64,000 bases of DNA from Stenotrophomonas daejeonensis. Its GTDB lineage: Bacteria; Pseudomonadota; Gammaproteobacteria; Xanthomonadales; Xanthomonadaceae. Shown here one piece after another: positions 28,081 to 39,285 of the stretch. The notes under the pieces are model-generated. The model was not told the origin of the DNA. It ran no database searches and worked only from the letters and a program-made list of their open reading frames with translations. The DNA is taken from the NCBI RefSeq assembly GCF_001431505.1, contig NZ_LDJP01000005.1, positions 1-64,000 on the forward strand, read 5' to 3'. Within the stretch, counting starts at the first letter, position 1; every line of letters starts with the position of its first letter. A program made the translations under genes and the position numbers.

Positions 28081-28193
28081 TTCCTTCGTCCGGTTCTCCT
28101 GAAGAATTCGGAGCGATCTCGTGGAACCTTCCTGACGGATGATGCCAAGGCTGGCAAAACCATCGGCCATTGAAGGCAAACAGATGGTGTGTC

Positions 28194-29096
28194 ATGCGGC
28201 AGTTGTCCTGGGTCGATCGCGGACAGGTGGTTTCGTTCGAAAAGCAGTACGAGGACGGGCCGAGACCGAATTGCGTGGGCGTGGCGCGGCTGGGCAGCCT
28301 GCAGACTTCCGGAACCGTGTTCACGGTTTGGATGCAACTGCGCGGCAGTGCCTGGGTCGAGTCCAAGGAAGGCAAGTTCCGTCTGTACCAGCGCGAGTGG
28401 ATTGCATTCGAGAAGGAATCGCGGCCGCTGATCCAGGCCGGACGCGACGGCATCTGCATCGGCGTCGCACTGGATGCCGATGCCCTGCGCATGCTCGGCA
28501 CGCTGGCCGACTGCAGCCTCTATACCGGGCGCGGGCACATGGGCCGTGGCGAGGTACGGATGGCGCTGCGGCTTTGGCGCGAGGCCCAGGCCAGTGGTGG
28601 CGACGCCCAGGCGCTGCGGCCGTTGCTGCTGCACGTGGCTTCGCTGCAACGCATCCTGTCCGACGGCGTGCAGCGCTGCCCCGGCCGCTCGCGCCTGCGC
28701 AAGCGCCAGGTGTTCGGCCGCATGCAGCGTGCGCGCATGTACCTGGAAGGCAACAGCCACCGGGTGGTACGGGTCGGCGAGCTGGCCGAGTTGACCAATT
28801 TCTCCAGTTGGTACCTGTCCAAGACCTTCCAGAGCCTGTACGAGGAAAGCCCGCAGTCGCTGTCCGCGCGCCTGCGGCTGGAGCGTGCGGCGATGCTGTT
28901 GCGCGACACCGACATGATGATCGGCGAAGTGGCCGTGGCCAGCGGTTTCGACAATTGCTGCAGCTTCGCCCGCGCCTTCCGTACGCGCTTTGGCGTTCCG
29001 GCCAGCCGCTACCGTGAATGCGCCGGAATCCTGCCGCCAGATTCGGCAAAGTCTGCCGGTGGTTCGCGCAAACCCATCGCTTCGGTACGAACGTAA
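28194..29096 (+). CDS. AraC-family transcriptional regulator
   Basis: 300 residues. The C-terminal 100 residues carry two helix-turn-helix motifs: VGELAELTNFSSWYLSKTFQ followed by RLERAAMLLRDTDMMIGEVA and VASGFDNCCSFARAFRTRFG, the AraC signature. The N-terminal part (a compact beta region with VFTVWMQLRGSAWV) could be an effector or dimerisation domain. The ATG at 28194 is preferred; an in-frame TTG lies 24 bases upstream. It stops only 45 bases before the TonB-dependent receptor, so co-transcription or direct regulation of the receptor is plausible. Confidence 0.9.
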   Translation: MRQLSWVDRGQVVSFEKQYEDGPRPNCVGVARLGSLQTSGTVFTVWMQLRGSAWVESKEGKFRLYQREWIAFEKESRPLIQAGRDGICIGVALDADALRMLGTLADCSLYTGRGHMGRGEVRMALRLWREAQASGGDAQALRPLLLHVASLQRILSDGVQRCPGRSRLRKRQVFGRMQRARMYLEGNSHRVVRVGELAELTNFSSWYLSKTFQSLYEESPQSLSARLRLERAAMLLRDTDMMIGEVAVASGFDNCCSFARAFRTRFGVPASRYRECAGILPPDSAKSAGGSRKPIASVRT

Positions 29097-29141
29097 CTTT
29101 CAGGGGTGTTTAACACACCACTAACGTAACCGGAGAGATTG

Positions 29142-31991
29142 ATGAAATTCCGTACTCCCGCAATGCGGCTGGGCCTGCTCCCGGCCGGCATCGCGATCGC
29201 GTTGACCCCTGCCTTCGCCTCGGCGCAGGACAGTGCCCAGGGCACCACCGACCTGGACCGCATCCAAGTCACCGGCTCGCGCATCCGCCAGGCCAGCATG
29301 GAAACCGCGCAGCCGGTCATCGCGCTGCAGCGTGCCGACATCGAGAAGCAGGGCTTCACCAGCGTCGCCGACATCGTGCAGAACCTGGCCGCGACCGGCT
29401 CGCCGGCGATCAGCCGCGCCGATGCGTTGTCCTCCGGTGAAGAAGTGGGCGGGCAATACGTCGACCTGCGCAATCTGGGGCCCGAGCGCACCTTGGTGCT
29501 GCTGGACGGCAAGCGCATGGGCGTCAGCTCCGGTGGCTACACCGACCTGGCCTCCATCCCGACCTCGGTTATCGAGCGCGTCGAAGTGCTGACCGATGGC
29601 GCCTCGGCGATCTACGGCTCGGACGCGATCGCCGGCGTGATCAACATCATCACCCGCAAGAACTTCGATGGTCTGGAAGCCAGCGTCTACCGTGGCCAGT
29701 ACGGCCAGGGCGATGGCGACAAGGAAACCTACAACTTCGTGTACGGCCAGGTTGGCGAGCGTGGCTCGCTGACTTTCGGTGCCGAGTACAGCAAGGAAAA
29801 GCCGGTATGGGCCAAGGATCGCCGCTTCAGCCGCTCTCCGAACGGCCAGTGGCACCCGGTTCCCAGCGGTGATGACGCCAATGGCTGGTCGGCTGCTTCC
29901 AACAAGGGCATCCTGATCGACGGCGACGACAACTGGTACACGCTGAACGATGGTGGCGATCCGAGCCAGCTCGGCGATTACCACGAAACCGATTTCCCGG
30001 ATTTCACCAATCCGAGCCGCGAGATGTGGCTGCAGACGCAGATGGAGCGTCGTTCGGTGTTTGCCAACGGCAACTTCGACCTGACCGACAACATCCGCGC
30101 CACCGCCAGTGCGCTCTACACCAAGCGCAACACGCTGCAGCAGATCGCCGGCTATCCGTACCAGTCCGAGGTCTACGAGACCCCGCTGTCGGCCGACAGC
30201 ATCTACAACCCGCTGGGCGAGGAAGCGCACTTCATCCGCCGTACCTCGGAAGTGCCGCGCCAGACCGAGTCGCAGCTGGAAACCTTCCGTTTCAGCGCGG
30301 GCCTGGAAGGCTCCTTCGAGTTCGCCGACAGGTACTGGGACTGGGACGTGGGCTACGTCTACAACCAGAACCACGGTGTCAAGACCGGTACCGGCAACCT
30401 GTTCATCCCGAACGTGCAGAATGCGGTCGGTGCGTCGTTCATCGACGCCGACGGCATTGCACGCTGCGGTACCGCGACCAACGTCATCGCCGGGTGCACG
30501 CCCTGGAACCCGCTGCTGCCGTACGGCTCCACCGGTGAGGGTTCGCTGAGCGATCCGGCGCTGCAGGCCTACCTGTTCCTGCCGAGCCACGACACCTCCA
30601 CCACCACTACCAAGGTGTACAGCGCGAACCTTTCGGGCTCCGTGGTGACGCTGCCGGCTGGGGACCTGGCCTTTGCCGCCGGTTACGAACACCGTGAGGA
30701 AAGCGCCGAGTACAGCCCGGACGCGCTGCTGCAGTCCGGCCTGAGCACAGACCTGGCGGGTGGCCCGACCAAGGGCGGCTACAAGCTCGACGAGTTCTAC
30801 CTCGAGCTGAATGTGCCGATCCTGGCCGACATGCCGTTCGCCCGGGAGCTGTCGCTGGACATGGCCGGCCGTTACTCGGACTACAACACCTTCGGCAACA
30901 CCGTGAACTCCAAGTTCGGCCTGAAGTGGAAGCCGATCGACGACTTGCTGGTGCGCGGCACCTACGCCACGGGTTTCCGTGCGCCGACCGTGTCCGACCT
31001 GTATGGCGGCACCTCGCAGACCTACGATTCCTACACCGATCCGTGTGATTCGAGCTTCGGTTCTGCTGCCCGCAACCCGGCGGTGGCCGCCGCGTGTGCC
31101 GCCCACGGCGTCCCGGCCGACTTCCGCCAGATGACCTCGGGCGGCGCCACCGCCACCGGCCCGGGCGCGCAGTCCTACAGTGCGTTCGAATCCGGTTCCA
31201 ACGACGAACTGCTGCCGGAAACCTCCAAGACCTGGACGGCTGGTCTGGTGTACAGCCCGAGCTACGTGCAGGGTCTGGACTTGAGTCTGGATTGGTGGAA
31301 GATCCGCATCGACAACGTGATCGCGGGTGAGTCGGTGACCTCGATCCTCAACCAGTGCTACGTGCTGGGCATCGATTCGGCCTGCGAGCGCTTCACCCGC
31401 AGCACCGAGGGCCGCGACGTCAACCAGGTCGACAGCGTGACCCGCACGCTGATCAACGGCGGCTACCAGGAAACCTCCGGTTACGACCTGGGTGTCCGCT
31501 ACCGCCTGCCGGAACTGGCGATCGGCAACTTCATGATCGACTGGAAGACCACCTACGTCGATTACCTGGAGTACCGCCGCGACAACGAGGCCAGCACTCC
31601 GATCGAGCAGTCCACCAGCTGGGCCGGCAACTTCCGCGTGCGTTCGAACCTGAACGTCGATTGGAGCTACGGCGACTTCGGTGTCAACTGGGGCGTGCGC
31701 TACTACTCGGGCATGAAGGAAGAGTGCGCTTACGACGAAGAGTGCAACCTGCCGGACTTCAGCTCGCCGTACACGCAGCTGTCGCCGACCCGCAAGGTGG
31801 GTTCGAACACCTTCCATGACGTGCAGGTGCGCTACAACGCTCCGTGGAATGCGACCATCGCTGTCGGCGCGAACAACGTGTTCGGCCATGAAGGCCCGGT
31901 CATGTACAGCCAGCCGAACTCGAGCTTCTCGTACTACGGTGGCTTCGACATCGGTCGCTTCGTCTACGCGAAGTACACCCAGCGCTTCTGA
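29142..31991 (+). CDS. TonB-dependent outer-membrane receptor
   Basis: 949 residues. Signal peptide (LGLLPAGIAIALTPAFASAQ), then DRIQVTGSRIRQ and a plug domain with RTLVLLDGKRMGVSSGGYTD, IERVEVLTDGASAIYGSDAI and AGVINIITRKN, followed by a long 22-strand-type barrel ending SRxxxGRFVYAKYTQRF-like with a C-terminal Phe. It imports an unknown large ligand with energy from TonB. It follows an AraC regulator by 45 bases and has RBS GGAGAGA at 29132. The short leader contains the imperfect palindrome GGTGTTTAACACACC (29106-29120). A strong terminator follows. The substrate cannot be inferred. Confidence 0.95.
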   Translation: MKFRTPAMRLGLLPAGIAIALTPAFASAQDSAQGTTDLDRIQVTGSRIRQASMETAQPVIALQRADIEKQGFTSVADIVQNLAATGSPAISRADALSSGEEVGGQYVDLRNLGPERTLVLLDGKRMGVSSGGYTDLASIPTSVIERVEVLTDGASAIYGSDAIAGVINIITRKNFDGLEASVYRGQYGQGDGDKETYNFVYGQVGERGSLTFGAEYSKEKPVWAKDRRFSRSPNGQWHPVPSGDDANGWSAASNKGILIDGDDNWYTLNDGGDPSQLGDYHETDFPDFTNPSREMWLQTQMERRSVFANGNFDLTDNIRATASALYTKRNTLQQIAGYPYQSEVYETPLSADSIYNPLGEEAHFIRRTSEVPRQTESQLETFRFSAGLEGSFEFADRYWDWDVGYVYNQNHGVKTGTGNLFIPNVQNAVGASFIDADGIARCGTATNVIAGCTPWNPLLPYGSTGEGSLSDPALQAYLFLPSHDTSTTTTKVYSANLSGSVVTLPAGDLAFAAGYEHREESAEYSPDALLQSGLSTDLAGGPTKGGYKLDEFYLELNVPILADMPFARELSLDMAGRYSDYNTFGNTVNSKFGLKWKPIDDLLVRGTYATGFRAPTVSDLYGGTSQTYDSYTDPCDSSFGSAARNPAVAAACAAHGVPADFRQMTSGGATATGPGAQSYSAFESGSNDELLPETSKTWTAGLVYSPSYVQGLDLSLDWWKIRIDNVIAGESVTSILNQCYVLGIDSACERFTRSTEGRDVNQVDSVTRTLINGGYQETSGYDLGVRYRLPELAIGNFMIDWKTTYVDYLEYRRDNEASTPIEQSTSWAGNFRVRSNLNVDWSYGDFGVNWGVRYYSGMKEECAYDEECNLPDFSSPYTQLSPTRKVGSNTFHDVQVRYNAPWNATIAVGANNVFGHEGPVMYSQPNSSFSYYGGFDIGRFVYAKYTQRF

Positions 31992-32015
31992 TCCATCGAA
32001 GCCCGGTGCAGGACG

Positions 32016-32047
32016 AAAAGGGTGGGCCGCAAGGCCCACCCTTTTTC
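32016..32047 (+). terminator. Intrinsic terminator after the TonB-dependent receptor
   Basis: GGGTGGGCC / GGCCCACCC stem with a 4-base loop, followed by CTTTTTC and preceded by AAAA, making it bidirectional in form. It begins 25 bases after the receptor stop. Confidence 0.9.
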
Positions 32048-32065
32048 TTGATCCCGATCAGGCCG

Positions 32066-32207
32066 CAGGTGCCGGACTTGTTTCCCGCAGGAGACCATGC
32101 GGCAAGCCCCGCATCCACGACGGTTAGCCCGGAACCTCGTAGGTGCCGGGCTCGCCCGGCACGGACTTTCCCGGTGAAGCCCCAGCGGGACAGGCCCCGC
32201 TCTACAA
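32066..32207. repeat. GTAG-type palindrome pairs (two degenerate copies)
   Basis: GGTGCCGGGCTCGCCCGGCAC and GCGGGACAGGCCCCGC arms recur, with the linker TTTCCCGGTGAAGCCCC, as in the elements at 37055, 42226 and 52951. The first half (32066-32120) is a more degraded copy. Confidence 0.7.
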
Positions 32208-32221
32208 GACCAACCCGAGCC

Positions 32222-32257
32222 CCAAAACGAGAAACGGCCGCGTCGAGCGCGGCCGTT
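32222..32257 (-). terminator. Intrinsic terminator of the HDOD gene
   Basis: Minus-strand hairpin AACGGCCGCG / CGCGGCCGTT with a 5-base loop, followed by TTCTCGTTTT. It lies 24 bases downstream of the HDOD stop. Confidence 0.85.
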
Positions 32258-32280
32258 CGCATGTTCCGCGGGATTCTGTC

Positions 32281-33396
32281 TCAGGCTTCCGCGGACAACC
32301 CTGCGTACTCGTTGGCCAGGTCGCGCCAGCCGTCGAGCCTGGACAATACGCCGGTGCGTTCCAGGTACTGCTCGTCGATCGGACTGCCGCTGGCCAACGC
32401 GGTGGCCACGTGCACCGCGCCGCTCACCCAGAAGCTGCGCACGTTCGAACGCTGCGGCTGCAGGTGGAAGGCGACGGCCTCGATGATCGCCATCGGCAGG
32501 CCCCACAGGCCCAGCAGGTAGGCGCCGGCCTCGGCGTGGCCGGGGCGGTCGTCGCCTTCGGCCAGCGCTTCGCGCTCGTTGCGCACCCCGGGCAGCAGCA
32601 GGCCGATGTCGGCCAGCAGGGCTGCGGTCGCGCCCAGTTCGGCGCTGCTGGCCGGCAGCATCTTCGCCGCCAGCCGCGAGGCCATCAGGGCGCGGGCCTG
32701 CAATGCGTTGCGCTCGGCCGGGGAAATGGCCGGCACGGCGAACACTTCGCTGGCCAGCACCAGGTCGCGCAGGGTGGACAGGCCCAGCCGGGTCACCGCG
32801 CCGCGCAGGTCGGTGATCGAGCGGCCGCTGTTGAAGAAAGCCGAGTTCGACAGCTGCAGCACCTTGGCGGCGATGGCCGGGTCGGCGGCGACCAGTTTGG
32901 CGATGTCGGTGGCGTCGCTGTTCTCGTCCTCCTCCAGCGCCTGCATCAGGCTCAGGTACAGGTGCGGCGGCGAGGGCAGCTTCTCGATGCGGCCGATGGC
33001 GCTGCTCAGGCGCGGGCTGTACAGCAGGTCGCGCAGCTCTTCCAGGCTGGTCAGGGCGTCGAGCAACACTTCCGGCGACAGCGGCAGCGGCAGGAAGCGG
33101 TGGGCGACGCCGATGATGCGGGCGGCGGGCGCGCGCTGGCTCTGCGCGGACTCGATCAGCGCGATGCGGATCGTCTCCGGGCGCAGGGTGCGGATCTGCC
33201 CGAGCAGGGTGGCCGGGGTGAGGTCCGGCAGGGCCGGCGCGACGATGACCGCATCGACCGTGCTGGACGCCACCGTGGCAATGGCGGCATTGCCGTCGGC
33301 AACGCCCTGGACATGCCATTCGTCGCCCAGGTCGGCGATGTATTCGAGGAGTTCGGCCGACAGATTGGCATCGTCGCCGACTAGCAGGATACGCAA
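32281..33396 (-). CDS. HDOD-domain signalling protein with degenerate receiver domain
   Basis: 371 residues, starting at a TTG (MRILLVGDD) with GGGGGA at good spacing; an in-frame TTG 15 bases further upstream is less well placed. Residues 1-112 have a response-regulator fold pattern, but the phospho-acceptor position reads VIVAPALPD, with Ala where Asp is expected. Residues about 125-310 are an HDOD domain (LPSPPHLYLSLMQAL, LVAADPAIAAKVLQLSNSAF, ITDLRGAVTRLGLSTLRDLV). HDOD proteins are non-hydrolytic HD relatives that act in signalling, often with c-di-GMP pathways. Standing alone with its own terminator, its partner is unknown. Confidence 0.88.
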   Translation of the reverse strand: MRILLVGDDANLSAELLEYIADLGDEWHVQGVADGNAAIATVASSTVDAVIVAPALPDLTPATLLGQIRTLRPETIRIALIESAQSQRAPAARIIGVAHRFLPLPLSPEVLLDALTSLEELRDLLYSPRLSSAIGRIEKLPSPPHLYLSLMQALEEDENSDATDIAKLVAADPAIAAKVLQLSNSAFFNSGRSITDLRGAVTRLGLSTLRDLVLASEVFAVPAISPAERNALQARALMASRLAAKMLPASSAELGATAALLADIGLLLPGVRNEREALAEGDDRPGHAEAGAYLLGLWGLPMAIIEAVAFHLQPQRSNVRSFWVSGAVHVATALASGSPIDEQYLERTGVLSRLDGWRDLANEYAGLSAEA

Positions 33397-33516
33397 GGCA
33401 CATTCCCCCAATGGAACCGCTCGACCATCATGTGGACGGGCCGGAAAATCTGGCCGCCAATGTAGCCGAATGCCCCGGCAAGGTCATGTGCCGGGCGGAT
33501 GAAACGTGATCGTCGG

Positions 33517-33547
33517 CACCGGTACCGCCCGGGGCGGTACCGGTGCG
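33517..33547 (-). terminator. Hairpin terminator candidate downstream of ppa
   Basis: A 14-bp perfect stem GCACCGGTACCGCC / GGCGGTACCGGTGC with a 3-base loop begins 7 bases after the ppa stop. The T-tract is weak. Confidence 0.65.
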
Positions 33548-33553
33548 CAGGGC

Positions 33554-34090
33554 TCAGCCCTGCTTGGCGACGAAATTCTCGTGGGCCTGGACCAGGATGC
33601 GCTTGGCCTCATCGGCGCCGCCCCAGCCTTCGATCTTGACCCACTTGCCCTTTTCCAGGTCCTTGTAGTGCTCGAAGAAGTGGCCGATGCGCTCCAGCCA
33701 GTGGCTGGACACCTGGCCGATGTCCTCGACGTGGGCGTAGCCGTTGAAGATCTTCGGCACCGGCACGGCCAGGATCTTCTCGTCGCTGCCGGCCTCGTCG
33801 CTCATCTTCAGCACGCCCACCGGGCGGCAGCGCACCACCGAGCCGGGTACCAGCGACAGCGGCAGCACCACCAGCACGTCGGCCGGGTCGCCGTCGCCGC
33901 ACAGGGTGCTGGGCACGTAGCCGTAGTTGCAGGGGTAGCGCATCGGCGTGGACAGGATGCGGTCGACGAAGATCGCGCCGGAGTCCTTGTCCACCTCGTA
34001 CTTCACCGGCTCCGAATCCTTCGGGATCTCGATGATGACGTTGATTTCTTCCGGCGGGTTCTTGCCCGCGGAGACGAGTTCCAGGCCCAT
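33554..34090 (-). CDS. ppa: Soluble inorganic pyrophosphatase (family I)
   Basis: 178 residues, standard bacterial family I length. Hydrolyses pyrophosphate to phosphate in the cytoplasm. Active-site landmarks: INVIIEIPKDSEPVKYEVDK, MRYPCNYGYVPSTLCGDGDP with the DGDPADVLV metal-binding motif, and the second acidic set DEAGSDEKILAVPV, then FFEHYKDLEKGKWV. The ATG at 34090 gives MGLELVSAGK, the usual start. It lies just downstream of the H+-PPase gene on the same strand, with a hairpin between. Confidence 0.97.
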   Translation of the reverse strand: MGLELVSAGKNPPEEINVIIEIPKDSEPVKYEVDKDSGAIFVDRILSTPMRYPCNYGYVPSTLCGDGDPADVLVVLPLSLVPGSVVRCRPVGVLKMSDEAGSDEKILAVPVPKIFNGYAHVEDIGQVSSHWLERIGHFFEHYKDLEKGKWVKIEGWGGADEAKRILVQAHENFVAKQG

Positions 34091-34195
34091 GCGCTGCTCC
34101 GAATCGTGCGTTTGACAGAAAGGCGGCATTCTACGCCTGCTGCTGGTGCGGCGCACCAAACGGTATCGGCGGACGGGACGGTGTGGTTCCCGGCC

Positions 34196-34225
34196 GCTCC
34201 CTTCCCCCAGGCGGGGGAAGGGAGC
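34196..34225 (-). terminator. Hairpin downstream of hppA
   Basis: A 13-bp inverted repeat (GCTCCCTTCCCCC / GGGGGAAGGGAGC) starts 17 bases after the hppA stop. Its arms resemble the CTTCCCCC/GGGGGAAG palindrome found inside mpl and in other family-C intergenic elements, so it may be a repeat doubling as a terminator. Confidence 0.6.
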
Positions 34226-34241
34226 CGGGTTCCGGGGCGCC

Positions 34242-36272
<2,031 letters not shown>

Positions 36273-36519
36273 GACCCCTCCAGCACAGGTGGATTCGTCC
36301 AGCGAAGCGCTGAACGCGGGACACGCCGGGGGTGAAGCACTGGAACAGACCCGGAGCCAAGCAGCGGCCGTGGTGCGTGTCGCGGTGTTCAACGTTTCCT
36401 GGAGCCGTGGCGAGTATGCGGTCAGGCGGCGTTCACTGTCATGACGCAGTGCGCTTGCCGCGCCGTTCAGCGGCGAACCGGCACCGTTCCGGTTCCGCAA
36501 TGCGAACGAGGCAAAGCCG

Positions 36520-37020
36520 ATGAACAACCGATGCAGGTGGTTGCCCGTCCTGCTGCTGGCGCCGCTGGCCGTGGCTGCGCGGGCGCAGGAAATCCAGCGC
36601 CCACCGGCCGCCGCGCAGGCCGTGGACGTGCTGCATACCGTGCGGCAGGTTCCCGAGGCCTGCACCCGCATCGAAGGCCGCTTTACCGGCCAGGACGATG
36701 CGCCCTACGACATGCGGCTGGTGCGTCTCGGTGCGCAATGCCAGCCGCGCGCGGCTTGGCTGGATTTCGCGCAGGTCACGCCGGGTCAGGGCGGCTGGAA
36801 GCTCAACGACCGCATCCGGATCCCGGCCGCGGAGTGCCCGGGGCAGCAGGCGCTGGTCGAGGTCTGGCGGCGCCCGGTCGAGCAGCCGCTGGACCGCGAT
36901 GGCCAAGGTCAACTGCGGGTGTATCTGGATGAGGCACGCCAGCAGGCCGGGGCCGGACGACTGGCGGCATTGCCGGCCTACGCGGCACGGCTGGAGATGG
37001 AGGGGCGGCCCTGCCGCTGA
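36520..37020 (+). CDS. Small secreted/periplasmic protein of unknown function
   Basis: 166 residues with a clear signal peptide ([16 protein letters not shown]) and a soluble domain having two to three cysteines ([28 protein letters not shown] at the end), which could form disulfides in the periplasm. I recognise no family. The ATG at 36520 has only a modest RBS (GAGGCAAAG). It is divergent from hppA and followed by a GTAG-type repeat, then the convergent RcnB-like gene. Confidence 0.75.
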   Translation: MNNRCRWLPVLLLAPLAVAARAQEIQRPPAAAQAVDVLHTVRQVPEACTRIEGRFTGQDDAPYDMRLVRLGAQCQPRAAWLDFAQVTPGQGGWKLNDRIRIPAAECPGQQALVEVWRRPVEQPLDRDGQGQLRVYLDEARQQAGAGRLAALPAYAARLEMEGRPCR

Positions 37021-37051
37021 GCCGGATGAATGTTTTCCGAGAACGCCCGTC

Positions 37052-37127
37052 CGCAGGTGCCGGGCTTGCCCGGCACGGGGCATTGCCGGGAAGGCCCCAA
37101 TGCGGGGCAAGCCCCGCATCTACGGCA
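37052..37127. repeat. GTAG-type bipartite palindrome element
   Basis: CAGGTGCCGGGCTTGCCCGGCAC followed by a 20-base linker (GGGGCATTGCCGGGAAGGCC type) and ATGCGGGGCAAGCCCCGCAT plus CTACGG. Same architecture as elements at 32066, 42226 and 52951. It sits between convergent genes. Confidence 0.85.
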
Positions 37128-37141
37128 GGATGCCATCGCGA

Positions 37142-37780
37142 TCAGCGCGACAGCATGTCCACGATCAGCTGGTTGGCGATTTCCAGCAGCAGGTAGTCGC
37201 CGCCATCGGTGCGCACCCATTGCTGGCCATGCGCGGGTTGGCGCAGGTGGTGGCGGTCCCAGTCGCGGACCACGTTGACCGGGCCGTCGTAGCGGCGGCC
37301 ACGCTCCCAATGCGGATGGCTGCCATGACCGACCGGATGGCCCTGCGCCGCGGCACGGCGGCGCTGGATCGCCTCCTGTTCGCGCTGCCACGCCTCGTCG
37401 TGCCGGCGTTGCTGTTCGGCCCGGCGGCGCAGTTCCTGCTCCTGGCTGCGCTGCCAGGCTTCATCACGCCGCCGCTGCTGCTCGGCGACACGGCGTTGCT
37501 GCGCTTCCTGACGCAGTTGCCATGCTTCGTTGCGACGCTGCTGTTGCTCGGCGAGGCGCCGCTGTTCTTCCTGCCGCTGGCGCTGCTGCTCCTGCTCGCG
37601 TTCGCGCCGGGCCTGTTCGCGCTGGCGCTGTTCCTCGCGGACCTGCCACTCGGGTTTGCCGGAGGGGTCGTCATTGCCGTGGCCCTGCCAGCGGCCATCG
37701 TCGTGCGCCATTGCCGGGGCCGTTCCGGCAAGGGTGGCGAGTGCGAGGACAAGACCGGCGTTGCGCAGGCTGGGGAACAT
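37142..37780 (-). CDS. RcnB-family periplasmic protein with long Gln/Arg-rich coiled segment
   Basis: 212 residues. Signal peptide (LVLALATLAGTAPAMAH), then a roughly 100-residue run almost entirely of Q, R and E with repeated EAWQR/DEAWQR units, then a C-terminal RcnB domain (RDWDRHHLRQPAHGQQWV, GGDYLLLEIANQLIVDML). RcnB proteins are periplasmic and in E. coli linked to nickel/cobalt export homeostasis; many homologues have no proven metal role. The repeat-rich insert is unusual in length. The ATG at 37780 follows GGAGACAG. Probable envelope protein; metal role not assumed. Confidence 0.85.
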   Translation of the reverse strand: MFPSLRNAGLVLALATLAGTAPAMAHDDGRWQGHGNDDPSGKPEWQVREEQRQREQARREREQEQQRQRQEEQRRLAEQQQRRNEAWQLRQEAQQRRVAEQQRRRDEAWQRSQEQELRRRAEQQRRHDEAWQREQEAIQRRRAAAQGHPVGHGSHPHWERGRRYDGPVNVVRDWDRHHLRQPAHGQQWVRTDGGDYLLLEIANQLIVDMLSR

Positions 37781-37878
37781 CGCTGTCTCCTTTCGTGGGG
37801 CCGGCGCGTGGCCGGTGGTGCGAGCGTGCGGTGCGGTGGCTGAATGCCCGGCGCATGGCCGGGCGACGAGCGTTCGGC

Positions 37879-39135
37879 TCAGCCCTCCCACGCCGGCAGC
37901 TTCTTCGCCACCGCCACGTTCTTCAGCGTCACGTACTTCGGCAGGCCGTCGCGGCCCCAGGGCAGCGGCGCCTCGCCGCGGATCAGCGGCTGCAGGTAGC
38001 GGCGCGCCTTGTCGGAGATGCCGAAGCCGTCCTTGCGGATGAAGCCGGCCGGCATCTTCTTCTCGTGGTTGGCCACCTTCGACAGCGGCGCGGCCTCGAT
38101 CTTCCAGCGGTAGGGCGCGTCCGAGGTGCGCACGATCACCGGCATCACCGAGTTGCGCCCCTCCAGCGCGAACCGCACCGCGGCCTTGCCCACCGCTTGC
38201 GCCTGTTCCCAGTCGGTCTTGCTGGCGACGTGGCGGGCCGAGCGTTGCAAGTAGTCGGGCAGGGTCCAGTGCACCTTGTAGCCGAGCCCGGCCTTCACCC
38301 GGCCGGCGAGGTAGGAGGCCACGCCGCCGAGCTGGGTATGGCCGAACGAATCGGTGGCGCCGCCGGCATCGGCGACGAAGCGGCCATCGGCGGTGTGGAT
38401 GCCTTCGCTGGCGACCACCACGCAGTAACCCACTTTCTCCACCACTTGTTTCACTTTGGTCAGGAACGCGGCCTCGTCATAGGCGCGCTCGGGCAGCAGG
38501 ATGATCTGCGGCGCGTCGTCGGGGTTCTCCCCGGCCAGCCCGGCCGCGGCGGCCAGCCAGCCGGCGTGGCGGCCCATCGCTTCGTAGATGAACACGCGGG
38601 TGGACGTTTCGGCCATCGCCGCCACGTCCAGCGCCGCCTCGCGCACCGACACCGCGGTGTACTTGGCCGCCGAGCCGAAGCCGGGGCAGGTGTCGGTGAC
38701 GGCCAGGTCGTTGTCGATGGTCTTGGGCACGCCCACGCAGGTCAGCGGGTAGCCGAACTCCTTCGCCAACTGCGACACCTTCAGCGCGGTGTCGGCCGAA
38801 TCGTTGCCGCCGTTGTAGAGGAACCAGCGCACGTCGTGCGCCCTGAGCACCTCCAGCAGCCGCTCGTACCTGGCCCGGTCCGCCTCCAGCGACTTGAGCT
38901 TGTAGCGGCACGAGCCGAACGCCCCGCCCGGGGTATGGGCGAGCGCGACGATGCTGGCGGCCGCTTCCTTCGAGGTGTCGATCAGCTCCTCGCGCAGCGC
39001 GCCCAGGATGCCGTTGCGCGCGGCCAACACCTTGATTTTCTTCGCCCGGGCCTCGGTGATCACGGCAGCGGCGGTGGCGTTGATGACGGCGGTGACGCCA
39101 CCGGACTGGGCGTAGAGCAAGGTGCCTTGGGACAT
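37879..39135 (-). CDS. pfp: 6-phosphofructokinase, PPi-dependent type
   Basis: 418 residues. Phosphorylates fructose 6-phosphate. The donor-site sequence reads YNGGNDSADTALKVS instead of the GGDGS motif of ATP-dependent PFKs; together with VPKTIDNDLAVTD and the YEAMGRHAGWLAAAAGLA block, this is the pattern of pyrophosphate-dependent enzymes. The Xanthomonas campestris homologue has been shown to be PPi-dependent, and I infer the same here. The reaction is reversible and links sugar metabolism to the PPi pool served by ppa and hppA nearby. Divergent from adk with 150 bases between. Confidence 0.93.
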   Translation of the reverse strand: MSQGTLLYAQSGGVTAVINATAAAVITEARAKKIKVLAARNGILGALREELIDTSKEAAASIVALAHTPGGAFGSCRYKLKSLEADRARYERLLEVLRAHDVRWFLYNGGNDSADTALKVSQLAKEFGYPLTCVGVPKTIDNDLAVTDTCPGFGSAAKYTAVSVREAALDVAAMAETSTRVFIYEAMGRHAGWLAAAAGLAGENPDDAPQIILLPERAYDEAAFLTKVKQVVEKVGYCVVVASEGIHTADGRFVADAGGATDSFGHTQLGGVASYLAGRVKAGLGYKVHWTLPDYLQRSARHVASKTDWEQAQAVGKAAVRFALEGRNSVMPVIVRTSDAPYRWKIEAAPLSKVANHEKKMPAGFIRKDGFGISDKARRYLQPLIRGEAPLPWGRDGLPKYVTLKNVAVAKKLPAWEG

Positions 39136-39285
39136 GGGGAGACTCTCCGGGCGGGGGACATTTCCGGGACATTGGCCGGATGCGGTAAGCTGCGATATTG
39201 CGGTGCAGCGTGAATGAGCTCACAGGGGGCCCCTGAGTCTAACGCCGCTGTCCGTCCCGTTTCCTCAACATATTGGGAGTCAGGA

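Noticed and set aside
29121-32039. Open frame of 972 codons antisense to the TonB-dependent receptor
   Set aside because: Shadow of a high-GC coding gene; the translation has no recognisable domain, while the sense strand encodes a full receptor with signal peptide, plug and barrel.
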